Assembly: GCF_001308875.1 (NCBI RefSeq)
Contig: NZ_KQ465137.1
Span: 1 to 44,697, forward strand
DNA from: Lysinibacillus sp. ZYM-1
GTDB lineage: Bacteria; Bacillota; Bacilli; Bacillales_A; Planococcaceae
Reading direction: 5' to 3'
DNA: 44,697 bases
Position numbers and translations under genes: made by a program. Within the stretch, counting starts at the first letter, position 1; each line of letters opens with the position of its first letter. Of the stretch, positions 1-7,872 are shown in pieces. A model generated the notes under the pieces. It was given only the letters and a program-made list of their open reading frames with translations. It was not told the DNA's origin and did not search any database.

Positions 1-65
1 ATACATTACCCTAAATTCAATTGAAGATGCTTTTTTGTTTTGTCTAACCCGAAGGGGTCAGTTCA

Positions 66-773
66 CTAATCGACCATTCTTTTTTTATAGATAATTGCTG
101 CGAAAAACCAAGAAAGAAGAGACCAGACAATAATTGTAATCACAGGAATGATCACATCTGTTATCGAATATTTACCTTCTAAAGCTTCCGCTAACAGTAA
201 TAATTGTGAGCTTGGTAACCACTCCGCAATCTTTAAGATTGGGTAAGTAGAAGCTAAAGTTGCAGCAAGTGGACCAAGGGAGAAGATAATGATAACTGGT
301 AAAACAATTATTGAACCTTCCATAATTGACTTGGCAAATAATCCACATATTGTTCCAAGTGCAATATAGAATACGGCAGAAAGAATTAATACAATAGCTA
401 AAATGAGAACATTAGATGGATTATATCCAACAAGAAAAATAGACATCGCTACTACGATAATTGTCACGATAAGAACAAATAAACTTTTACCAATAAGAAT
501 ATCTCCTAGTGAGGCAGGGGAAAGCATAAGGCTGCGTAATGTATTTTTTTCTTTCTCCTCCGCAATCAAGCAGCATTGTATGTAGGTCGTTACCATTGAA
601 AATGTAATATTTATTGGTAGGAAATAGGCGTTCATTGAAGATGCACCAGATTGGTTGTATAAAAATGCGAAAATTAGCGGAAAAAGTACCATCGTTGATA
701 CGGCATAGTTACGTGAAAATTCCTTATAATCTTTCATTAATATAGCTTGAATTCGTGTCATTGAAATATTCAT
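66..773 (-). CDS. ABC-2 type transporter permease
   Basis: Membrane subunit of an ABC exporter. It has about six hydrophobic segments (roughly residues 22-40, 50-70, 97-115, 120-145, 155-175 and 213-230) in 235 residues, the usual size and pattern of ABC-2 permeases. A short charged loop E-E-K-E-K-N-T-L-R-S sits after the second segment, in the position where family members contact the ATPase. Its start overlaps the end of the upstream ATPase gene by 4 bases, so the two are probably translationally coupled. It is the last gene of a minus-strand operon. The substrate cannot be told from the sequence; lipid-directed antibiotics, peptides or other small molecules are all possible. Confidence 0.9.
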   Translation of the reverse strand: MNISMTRIQAILMKDYKEFSRNYAVSTMVLFPLIFAFLYNQSGASSMNAYFLPINITFSMVTTYIQCCLIAEEKEKNTLRSLMLSPASLGDILIGKSLFVLIVTIIVVAMSIFLVGYNPSNVLILAIVLILSAVFYIALGTICGLFAKSIMEGSIIVLPVIIIFSLGPLAATLASTYPILKIAEWLPSSQLLLLAEALEGKYSITDVIIPVITIIVWSLLSWFFAAIIYKKRMVD

Positions 774-1618
774 ACTAAATCACTCCCTGTTATTTGCATA
801 AAAATATCACCTAATGTTGGCTCGTTTGTATGGATTCGAGTAACATCGTTGGCTTGCATCCATCGATACAGCTTTTCGGCATCCTGCGCACCGTTTTGGA
901 TAATTTCCTGTGTACCATTTTTAAGCTCAACAGTCATAGAATCTGTGCCAAATTCTTGCTTCAAATCGTTTGGTGCACCAATTGCACGAATCTTTCCTTT
1001 ATGCAGAAACGCAACTTGGTCACAAAGTATTTCTGCCTCGCTCATATCATGTGTTGTTAAAAATATCGTTGTACCCAAGTCATTTAATTTTCGTAAACCG
1101 TTATAAATATGTTCTGTATTTACAGGATCAAGCGCAGAAGTAGGCTCATCTAAAAATAATAATTCGGGCTTATGCATAATAGCTCGAGCAAGGGTAACAC
1201 GTTGAATCATTCCCTTTGAAAGCTGACTAATCTTTTTTTTGCGATCGGCATATAGGTTTACAAAATCAAGTGCTTCTTTTACGGCAGAGATGGGTAGGTC
1301 ATATAACTTACTATAGAGTAATAAATTCTCCTCGATTGATAATCTAGTATACAAACCACTATTATCTGTTAAAATCCCAAAGCGTTTACGATTTTGACTT
1401 TGTTTCATATCAGCTGCTGGTTGCCCAAATAATAGAACATTTCCATCAGTTTTATCAGTTTGTGCAGTTAATATTTTAATAGTGGTTGTCTTTCCAGAAC
1501 CACTTGGACCAAGAAATCCAAATATTTCACCTTTTTGTATAGTGAAGGAAACATCTTGTAATGCGGTTTCTTTATTAAACGTTTTTTTCAAATGCTGTAC
1601 TTCAATTACTGCGTTCAT
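770..1618 (-). CDS. ABC transporter ATP-binding protein
   Basis: Nucleotide-binding subunit that powers the adjacent permease. It has Walker A GPSGSGKT at residues 37-44, signature LSKGM, Walker B LLFLDEP followed by the D-loop SALD, and an H-loop in TTHDMSEAE. The nucleotide-binding domain is complete. The C-terminal extension of about 70 residues is typical of ATPases paired with ABC-2 exporters. The start ATG has a strong AGGAGG site upstream. The 146-bp gap to the LytTR regulator gene may carry its own promoter. Confidence 0.95.
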   Translation of the reverse strand: MNAVIEVQHLKKTFNKETALQDVSFTIQKGEIFGFLGPSGSGKTTTIKILTAQTDKTDGNVLLFGQPAADMKQSQNRKRFGILTDNSGLYTRLSIEENLLLYSKLYDLPISAVKEALDFVNLYADRKKKISQLSKGMIQRVTLARAIMHKPELLFLDEPTSALDPVNTEHIYNGLRKLNDLGTTIFLTTHDMSEAEILCDQVAFLHKGKIRAIGAPNDLKQEFGTDSMTVELKNGTQEIIQNGAQDAEKLYRWMQANDVTRIHTNEPTLGDIFMQITGSDLV

Positions 1619-1764
1619 GTGTAAGCCTCCTGTTTGTTGTTGATGTCTACACTATAAACAACTAGTGAAAGGTAAACAGTAAAAAACGGATGAAAGGCGG
1701 AAAAGTGAACCTAAATGGAACGATATTGAAGATGACAGGAGTCGATTATTTCCTGGGAAATCTA

Positions 1765-2721
1765 CTAAATTCCGAGTATTTCCTTTAAATCTGCCAACTT
1801 ATTTTTCGACAAGGGGACAACCGTTTTATCTGTGCTGTTGAGTGCAAGGCTATAGCTATTACGTGTCCATGTAATGATTTCTCGAACCTTTTGTAAGTTA
1901 ACAATGTATGAACGGTGGCTTCTAAAAAAGCCGAATGCTGTCAATTTTTGCTCGAGCTCATTAAGCGATAGTGTACAAGGATATGCTTCATTTGCAACAT
2001 ATACAGAAACGACACCTTCAACACTTTCAATATAATCAATTTCTGGCGGATTAAATAAAATAATCTTGTCATTTTTTTTTGTTGGAATCTTATCAAGACG
2101 AATCGGGGTATTTCCAAGTTGTGGAGGTGTTTGCTCTTGATCTTCCTCTTTAACATCTAAGGCATGTAAGCCAGCCCCATCTAGTCTATGTATAACAGTA
2201 CTCGAAATTATTAAGTCTTCTAGATTATTGGAAAGTACAATAATGCTCTTTTGCTTTTCGAGAAGTTTTTTTAGTATTTGGTGGACATTTTGTTTAGAAA
2301 ATTCATCGATATTTTGAAATGGTTCTTCCAATACCAGAACAGTCACTTCTTGAAGGTATGTATTCAATAACTTTAATCGCTGTTTTTCACTAGAAGAAAG
2401 CTTACTAATTCTAGTGTTTTTTTGTTCGGTTAGACTAAATAGCTTTAATAAATTCTCTGTCTCGTCAGTTGTACGCTTGAAAAGCTTTAAACAAAACCGG
2501 ATATACTCACGAACAGTGAGTCGCTCATAGAGAACATTTTCGCGAAAATGCGTAAATGTATCTTCTTGTTTCATAAACCATTGCATTAAAGTATGTATTT
2601 TAGAAACATCTGTGTAGATGCCAAGAATCATGCCAGGTTGTAGAGAAAGATGAATGCTTGGATAAATTACGTTACCTCCCTCTATATATGGATCAACCAG
2701 AATATCTATATTTTGTTCCAT
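1765..2721 (-). CDS. Degenerate ABC ATPase fused to a LytTR DNA-binding domain
   Basis: Predicted transcription regulator of 318 residues. Residues 1-190 have an ABC ATPase layout: signature-like LSSSEKQR at 108-115 and Walker B-like VTVLVLEEP at 126-134. The Walker A site is missing: the place where GxxGxGKT should stand reads LGIYTDVSKIHT (33-44). The H-loop histidine is also replaced, in the stretch LSNNLEDL. Residues about 217-315 form a LytTR domain (FRSHRSYIVNL, then a hydrophobic beta strand and PLSKNKL near the end). The gene lies directly upstream of a normal ABC ATPase and permease, which suggests that it regulates them. The inactive ATPase half probably serves protein-protein contact or sensing; this is inference. 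Confidence 0.88.
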   Translation of the reverse strand: MEQNIDILVDPYIEGGNVIYPSIHLSLQPGMILGIYTDVSKIHTLMQWFMKQEDTFTHFRENVLYERLTVREYIRFCLKLFKRTTDETENLLKLFSLTEQKNTRISKLSSSEKQRLKLLNTYLQEVTVLVLEEPFQNIDEFSKQNVHQILKKLLEKQKSIIVLSNNLEDLIISSTVIHRLDGAGLHALDVKEEDQEQTPPQLGNTPIRLDKIPTKKNDKIILFNPPEIDYIESVEGVVSVYVANEAYPCTLSLNELEQKLTAFGFFRSHRSYIVNLQKVREIITWTRNSYSLALNSTDKTVVPLSKNKLADLKEILGI

Positions 2722-2733
2722 TGTTCGTTCCTC

Positions 2734-3312
2734 CTAAAGTTGTTCTGCTCGTAAAAAATTTACGATATCAGCGTGTGCTTGAAAGTAGCTATCTGGGCAA
2801 AAATTCCAATTAAGGGTATCCATAAAACCGTGATGACCTTGATATTGTTTAACCTGAACATTTGAAATACGTTCAAGTGCCTTCTTTAGTGCACTAACAT
2901 CAAAACTACTTTCATGACTAGGTAAAATTATCAAAGTTGGACACGATGGTCGGACATCTAGGAATTGGCGAATGCGTGAGCCATAAACACAAATGACTCG
3001 ATGTAAGGGGAGTGTTGATAATCTCCAGGCTAGTGTTGCACCTACACTATATCCAATCAGCACTACCTCATCATATGTTTCACATGCTTCTAGTAGTTTT
3101 TGTGATAGTATCTCAAGAGGTGCATCGAAGCCGACTGTACGTAAAAAAAAATCATAAGCTTGTTGTTCCTGTTTATAGGGAAAGGATTTTCCTTCTGGAT
3201 AGAGCGAAATATACGAAACGGAAGTGTGCTCATCACAGTAGGTTTGGGCCTGTTCTTTTATAAAGTGATTAACTCCATAAATTTCATGTAAAATCAATAT
3301 TTTTCTTTTCAT
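2734..3312 (-). CDS. Alpha/beta hydrolase, dienelactone hydrolase-like
   Basis: Small cytoplasmic alpha/beta hydrolase of about 192 residues. It opens with the strand KRKILILHEIYG (oxyanion-side HEIYG). It has the nucleophile elbow G-Y-S-V-G (Ser in VLIGYSVGATLAW) and a late G-H-H-G (catalytic His, in YQGHHGFMD). I chose the ATG at 3312 because GAGGT stands 5 bases upstream; an earlier in-frame ATG at 3348 lacks a ribosome binding site. The stop is only 12 bases before the LytTR regulator start, so they are probably co-transcribed. Substrate unknown. Confidence 0.82.
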   Translation of the reverse strand: MKRKILILHEIYGVNHFIKEQAQTYCDEHTSVSYISLYPEGKSFPYKQEQQAYDFFLRTVGFDAPLEILSQKLLEACETYDEVVLIGYSVGATLAWRLSTLPLHRVICVYGSRIRQFLDVRPSCPTLIILPSHESSFDVSALKKALERISNVQVKQYQGHHGFMDTLNWNFCPDSYFQAHADIVNFLRAEQL

Positions 3313-3410
3313 GACGACCTCTTTTGGCTTTTTCCAATAGTGTATCAAAAAGTAACGTTTACGTATATTTTAGGAATTTTTGGATTGAGATTTATTTTAT
3401 TAGAATATTA

Positions 3411-3438
3411 AAAGCTGTCCGACGAATCGAACAGCTTT
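3411..3438 (-). terminator. Rho-independent terminator after the SLH protein gene
   Basis: A 12-bp stem with one mismatch (AAAGCTGTcCGA / TCGaACAGCTTT) and a 4-base loop, followed on the minus strand by TTTTAAT. It closes the SLH gene. Confidence 0.7.
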
Positions 3439-3443
3439 GCGTA

Positions 3444-5555
3444 TTATTTTTGGATCAATAATTTATGGAGTATAGATGCTGTAGCAGCGCGAGATAATGT
3501 GCTTTGGGGTTGGAACATGTGCTGTTCGTTGCCTGTGAAAATTCCTGCTTGCTGTAAAATATAAATGGCTTCCTTTGCAGGAGAAGAAATGGCAGCATCA
3601 TCTTTGAATAATTGTTGAGGTTGATGTTTTGGCAATTCCATTTCTGTTAGTCTTGTAAATTGATATAAAATTATGGCAGCATCCTCTCTTGTAATAGGCT
3701 CATGAGGGTTAAACATTCCATTTGTTGAATCTACAAGTTTCTTTTCATAAGCCCAAGCAACAGCATCCTCAAAATAATCACCCGTTTTTACATCTGAAAA
3801 GGGGGCTTTTGATGTTGGGCTAATTTTCTGTGCCCGACTAAGAACCGTAATAAATTGTGCTCTCGTCAGTTGTGCGTTTGGATTAAATTGATCTTTAGTT
3901 ACACCATTAAATAAATGATTATTAGTTAGTTCCTCAATGGCTGCTTGCGCCCAATGACCTTGTATATCTGAAAATAACTTTTTATTTTGATTGCCAACTG
4001 TAAAAGCAGTAACAGTACCGCTAACCTCGTGTGCAGCAAGTAATGTTGGAAGCCCTGTAGTACTAGCGGAAGCAGGCACAAATGCTAAACCTTCTGGTGA
4101 TACATCTTCCTTGATGTCTTCACTAAAATCCCGTTTATTTATATATTGAATGAATGATGGAGCATAAGGATTTGTAATATCATACATCATGATGCCACCA
4201 ACTCGTTCTATACCGATAAAGGCATAAATACGATCACCAATTTGGCCGATTTTTACATCCTCAGGCTCAGGCCCTTTTTTACCACTGCGATTATCAAGCT
4301 TTGTATTATTATTGGAAGCATTGAAGTATTCAGGTAATGACTCAGCAATGATTTTTTCAAAATCACTACCGCTATCGAAGACTTGTGTCATTGTATCTGC
4401 TTCATAGATAGAGAAAGATCGACCTCCAAAGCTATACATCTTTTCTGGTTGTAAACCATCGTAGTCAGATGTATCAAAAAGAACAACTTCATTTCCTTTT
4501 AATTCTGTTTCGAGTTCGTTTAAGTAGCCATTCCAATCACGCGAATCGCCTTCATTTGCTGTCACTAAATAGGTTTTACCGTTTACTTCATAGCTAGAAA
4601 TTCCATCAGGCATATAGATGCCGAAAAGGTCTTCAGGAATAATGCCAATTTTTTTATCTTTCATGAAATCAAGAGCATTTTCTTCCTTACTATGATCCTT
4701 AAAACCTAGTGATTGAACATTTATCCATTTACCGGATGTAAGATCTAGCGTAGCGATTGCATTTGCTTCCTGTAAGGTCACATAGGCTGTATCGCTTTTA
4801 CGATTAACAGCAATATACTCTGGTTCGAAATCTACAGAAGGATTTGTTTTTTTCTTTAAGATTACACCTTTCGCTACAAGCTCCTCACGACGAGAGTCTA
4901 AAGCATTAAAAGTAATGGTTTTTGCTTTTGCTTTTGTAATATCAGTTGGTAGTTCAATGATACTGACGCTACCTTCCGGATCAACGGCTTTTTCATAACC
5001 CTCGCGAGGTTCTCCTTCATTTGCAACTAGTACCTTTTTTCCGTCAGGTGTAAAGGTGGTCATATCAGGCTGTTTACCAGCTTCAACAACATGAAGAATT
5101 TTACCATTGTAATCTAAAAATACAGCTAGTCCATTGTCATTATAGTTCGCTGCTTGAACAGCGGCAGCTATGATATCGGAATCAGTGTTAATACTTATAC
5201 TTGTCACGTCCCCATAGGAGAAGTTTGGGTAGATTTCTTTTAATGCTTTTTCTAGATATATTGTTTTCTCTGCCTTTATAGCAGAATAGGAAGAGCTTTT
5301 TGGTAAAGGGACAACTTCAATTTGTTTAGTCGTTCCATTGATCACATAATACTTGTGATTATCTGCATTGTAGGCAACAATTTCTGTTGCGCCTCCATCT
5401 TCATTTTTCACGCCAGAATCATATCGAGAGGAGACATTTATAGTAAGCTCAGGTGGTAATTTTTCTGCAGCATAGGATTGATTTCCTCCCACTAAAAAGG
5501 TAGTCGCAGCTAGTGAGCAACCGGCAGCTATTGCCGCTAATTTTTGATATTTCAT
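3444..5555 (-). CDS. SLH-anchored choice-of-anchor I surface protein
   Basis: Exported 703-residue protein. Residues 1-30 are a signal peptide ending near SYAA. Residues about 35-525 form a beta-propeller-like region of the choice-of-anchor I type, with the motifs VANEGEPREGY, VTANEGDSRDW and GPEPEDVKIG. Three S-layer homology repeats follow, at about 531-580, 590-640 and 648-703 (LFSDIQGHWAQ, APFSDVKTGDYFEDA, LFKDDAAISSPAKEAI). The SLH repeats would hold it on secondary cell wall polymer. Family members have been linked to phosphatase or phytase-like activities, but no catalytic assignment is possible here. It stands alone, with an AGGT-type ribosome binding site and a terminator behind it. 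Confidence 0.9.
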   Translation of the reverse strand: MKYQKLAAIAAGCSLAATTFLVGGNQSYAAEKLPPELTINVSSRYDSGVKNEDGGATEIVAYNADNHKYYVINGTTKQIEVVPLPKSSSYSAIKAEKTIYLEKALKEIYPNFSYGDVTSISINTDSDIIAAAVQAANYNDNGLAVFLDYNGKILHVVEAGKQPDMTTFTPDGKKVLVANEGEPREGYEKAVDPEGSVSIIELPTDITKAKAKTITFNALDSRREELVAKGVILKKKTNPSVDFEPEYIAVNRKSDTAYVTLQEANAIATLDLTSGKWINVQSLGFKDHSKEENALDFMKDKKIGIIPEDLFGIYMPDGISSYEVNGKTYLVTANEGDSRDWNGYLNELETELKGNEVVLFDTSDYDGLQPEKMYSFGGRSFSIYEADTMTQVFDSGSDFEKIIAESLPEYFNASNNNTKLDNRSGKKGPEPEDVKIGQIGDRIYAFIGIERVGGIMMYDITNPYAPSFIQYINKRDFSEDIKEDVSPEGLAFVPASASTTGLPTLLAAHEVSGTVTAFTVGNQNKKLFSDIQGHWAQAAIEELTNNHLFNGVTKDQFNPNAQLTRAQFITVLSRAQKISPTSKAPFSDVKTGDYFEDAVAWAYEKKLVDSTNGMFNPHEPITREDAAIILYQFTRLTEMELPKHQPQQLFKDDAAISSPAKEAIYILQQAGIFTGNEQHMFQPQSTLSRAATASILHKLLIQK

Positions 5556-5673
5556 AGATGTAAAACCTCCAATTAAAGTTAGTTTAATCGTACATGTTCA
5601 ATGTAAAGCCCATATAAAGATTAATTAAAGAGTAATAAGAATTGACATAATAGTTCTGAAAAGGGGATTTTAC

Positions 5674-5701
5674 TTGATAATGATTATCATTATCGTATAA
5701 T
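5674..5701 (+). promoter_or_regulatory. Fur box overlapping the promoter of the NADPH reductase
   Basis: TGATAATGATTATCA at 5675-5689 is a perfect 7-1-7 Fur box, continuing to ATTATC in the classic 19-bp form. It overlaps a -35 TTGATA (5674-5679), a 16-base spacer and a -10 TATAAT (5696-5701). A 27-base copy identical in sequence occurs at 35814-35840. Iron-loaded Fur bound here would block RNA polymerase. Confidence 0.92.
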
Positions 5702-5824
5702 GGAGTAGGAAGTATTAAGCAATTTTTTGTATGACGAAAGGTACACAGTGAGGGGTGTAGTAAAGCTGATGCTACAGCCCGATTGTTGAGATAGGGAATA
5801 ACATAATGAAAGGTGTGTTAAATA

Positions 5825-6871
5825 TTGTTTGAACAAGAATTGTATGATGTAACGATCATTGGTGGAGGACCAGCAGGTTTATATTCTAGCTTTTACTGTG
5901 GTTTAAGGGAAATGAAGACTAAGTTAATCGAATCACAGCCACAGCTTGGTGGTAAAATCCACGTTTACCCGGAGAAAATGATTTGGGATGTTGGGGGCGT
6001 TACGCCGATATCGGGAGGTCAACTGATCAAACAGTTAGTGGAGCAAGCATTAACATTCAATCCGTCTATTTATACAAATGAAAAGGTACTATCAATTGCC
6101 AAAAATGAAGAGGGAATTTTCGTCATTACAGCCGAGTCTGGAAATATTCATTATTCAAAGACGGTCATTGTTGCTATTGGTGGGGGTATCCTTAATCCTC
6201 AAAAAATTGAGATTGAGGGCGCTGAACGCTTTGAGGTATCTAATTTAAACTACACCATCAAATCCTATGAAAAATTCAAAAATAAAGCAGTCATTATTTC
6301 TGGCGGCGGTAATACAGCTGTAGACTGGGCATTAGAGCTAATGGAAGTGGCATCAAAAGTATACTTAACCTATCGAAAGGATAAATTGTCTGCACATGAG
6401 GCTCAAATTACGGAGCTTACGAATAGCACCATTGAATGTCATTATAATTCTGAAATTACGAAATTGATTGCAGACGACCAAGCAGGGATTAAAGCGATTG
6501 CCTTAACGAATTATGAAACAGGTACTGTAAAGGAAATATCTATCGATGAAGTTGTCATCAGCCATGGTTATGTACGTGATAAGGAACTACTAGATAGTAG
6601 TCCACTAGCAATTGAACGTAAAAACGATTATTTCATTGCTGGTTCTATAAATAGCGAATCATCCATCCCTGGTCTTTATGCGGCAGGAGATATTTTGCAC
6701 CATGATGGCAAAATCCATTTAATTGCTGCAACTTTCCATGATGCACTACATGCAGTGAATAGTGCAAAGAAGTATATTCAGCCTGATGCTTCTGAGGGCG
6801 GTATTGTTTCCTCACATAATGATATTTTCAAGAAACGTAATCGCAAGCTATTACAGGAAAGTTTAAAATGA
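5825..6871 (+). CDS. Ferredoxin/flavodoxin-NADP reductase type 2, YcgT/IruO-like
   Basis: Flavoprotein of the thioredoxin-reductase fold, 348 residues. It has FAD motif IIGGGPAGLYSS (11-22), NADPH motif ISGGGNTAVDWA (about 158-169) and C-terminal GLYAAGDI for FAD. It lacks the CxxC of true thioredoxin reductase, which places it with YumC/YcgT/IruO. The start is a TTG; AAAGGTG lies upstream and the nearby ATG (5807) runs into a stop. The Fur box at its promoter matches the known iron control of ycgT in Bacillus subtilis and of iruO in Staphylococcus, where the enzyme supplies electrons for iron release from siderophores. The 5' leader is about 115 bases and can form a GTAG/CTAC hairpin. Confidence 0.9.
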   Translation: MFEQELYDVTIIGGGPAGLYSSFYCGLREMKTKLIESQPQLGGKIHVYPEKMIWDVGGVTPISGGQLIKQLVEQALTFNPSIYTNEKVLSIAKNEEGIFVITAESGNIHYSKTVIVAIGGGILNPQKIEIEGAERFEVSNLNYTIKSYEKFKNKAVIISGGGNTAVDWALELMEVASKVYLTYRKDKLSAHEAQITELTNSTIECHYNSEITKLIADDQAGIKAIALTNYETGTVKEISIDEVVISHGYVRDKELLDSSPLAIERKNDYFIAGSINSESSIPGLYAAGDILHHDGKIHLIAATFHDALHAVNSAKKYIQPDASEGGIVSSHNDIFKKRNRKLLQESLK

Positions 6872-6879
6872 TCGATCTT

Positions 6880-6920
6880 AGGAGCACTAATGCACGTTAG
6901 GTGTTCCTTTCTTTTTGTTT
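6880..6920 (+). terminator. Terminator after the Fur-controlled reductase
   Basis: AGGAGCACTAA (6880-6890) pairs with TTAGGTGTTCCT (6897-6908) and is followed by a T-rich tail (TTTCTTTTTGTTTT). A GTG at 6901 falls inside this stem, so it is an unlikely start for the next gene. Confidence 0.8.
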
Positions 6921-6951
6921 TAAAACGTATAAAGGAAGGGAGGCATTCAGC

Positions 6952-7761
6952 ATAGATACACAAGAAATCATAGAACTCTATACATTGGCACCGTTAACAT
7001 TTATACATAGTATTACTGACCAGATTTCTTCTGAAATGATCGCTAAGAATGCCAAGACAATGGCAAATGCAGCTGGACTTATTTTCCCAATCAATGGTAT
7101 GGGTGACGTTAAAATTATAAATACTAATTATCGCTTAAAGAAAGGACGAATAATCCATGTAGGTCCGAACTTTCCGATACAATGCATTGCAACAAATGAT
7201 ACCCAATTTGAATATGCTGTGATTTACTTTCAACTATCCGATGGAGAACACGAAAAATCCGCTCTTTATCAAAGTCATTTTGCCTTACAATTAGCAGAAC
7301 ACATGAAATTAATGAACATGGTACAGCAATTAATCGAATTGAATAACAAGGGCAGTCATTTATCATTCCTGCAATCCAAAGCTCTCTTTCTAAATATACT
7401 AGAGGAAATTATTTTATTGATGAAGGTGAAAGACGATCCTATAAAAGAAAACATAGCGTTAATTCTGACGTATATACAAGAAAACTTTACAAAGAATATT
7501 ACTGTTAGCGATATAGCTCTTCGATTTAATTGGGAACGTAGAAAATTTAGCTATGTATTTGAAAAAAGAATGGGTATAAGTCCTAATGTCTATTTAACAG
7601 ATTTACGTATTCAAAAATCGAAGATGCTATTGAGGTCATCTGATTTTTCCATAAAAGAAATTGCTAAGCGCGTAGGCTACACAGATTATTTTTATTTTAG
7701 TCGCGTATTTAAAAAAGTGACAGGTTTATCACCGAGCAACTTCCGTAAACATATGAATTAA
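6952..7761 (+). CDS. AraC family regulator with apparent AUA start
   Basis: Transcription regulator, about 269 residues from the start chosen here. The N-terminal part resembles a cupin-like sensing domain. The C-terminal ~95 residues carry two helix-turn-helix motifs (ITVSDIALRFNWERRKFSYVFEKRMG and the conserved IKEIAKRVGYTDYFYFSRVFKKVTGLSP). No ATG, GTG or TTG is well placed. A strong site, GGAAGGGAGG (6934-6943), is followed after 8 bases by ATA at 6952. The upstream in-frame GTG (6901) lies in the previous gene's terminator without a ribosome binding site, and the first ATG (7036) would remove about 28 residues. It lies in the same direction as the iron reductase and might respond to iron or a siderophore; that is inference. 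Confidence 0.85.
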   Translation: MDTQEIIELYTLAPLTFIHSITDQISSEMIAKNAKTMANAAGLIFPINGMGDVKIINTNYRLKKGRIIHVGPNFPIQCIATNDTQFEYAVIYFQLSDGEHEKSALYQSHFALQLAEHMKLMNMVQQLIELNNKGSHLSFLQSKALFLNILEEIILLMKVKDDPIKENIALILTYIQENFTKNITVSDIALRFNWERRKFSYVFEKRMGISPNVYLTDLRIQKSKMLLRSSDFSIKEIAKRVGYTDYFYFSRVFKKVTGLSPSNFRKHMN

Positions 7762-7763
7762 CA

Positions 7764-7801
7764 AACACCTGATGCGAAAATAACATGCATTGGGTGTTTT
7801 T
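7764..7801 (+). terminator. Terminator after the AraC regulator gene
   Basis: A 12-bp stem with two wobble pairs (AACACCTGATGC / GCATTGGGTGTT), followed by TTTTT. Confidence 0.85.
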
Positions 7802-7872
7802 CGTATAGAAAGAACATAGCTTTTTCTTTTTTGGACAACCTAAGTAAGAAATAATGACATGGGGTGATGATC

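Noticed and set aside
5708..5824. The 5' leader of the Fur-controlled reductase as a riboswitch
   Set aside because: Only one short hairpin (GTAG/CTAC) is seen, with no terminator or sequestered ribosome binding site.
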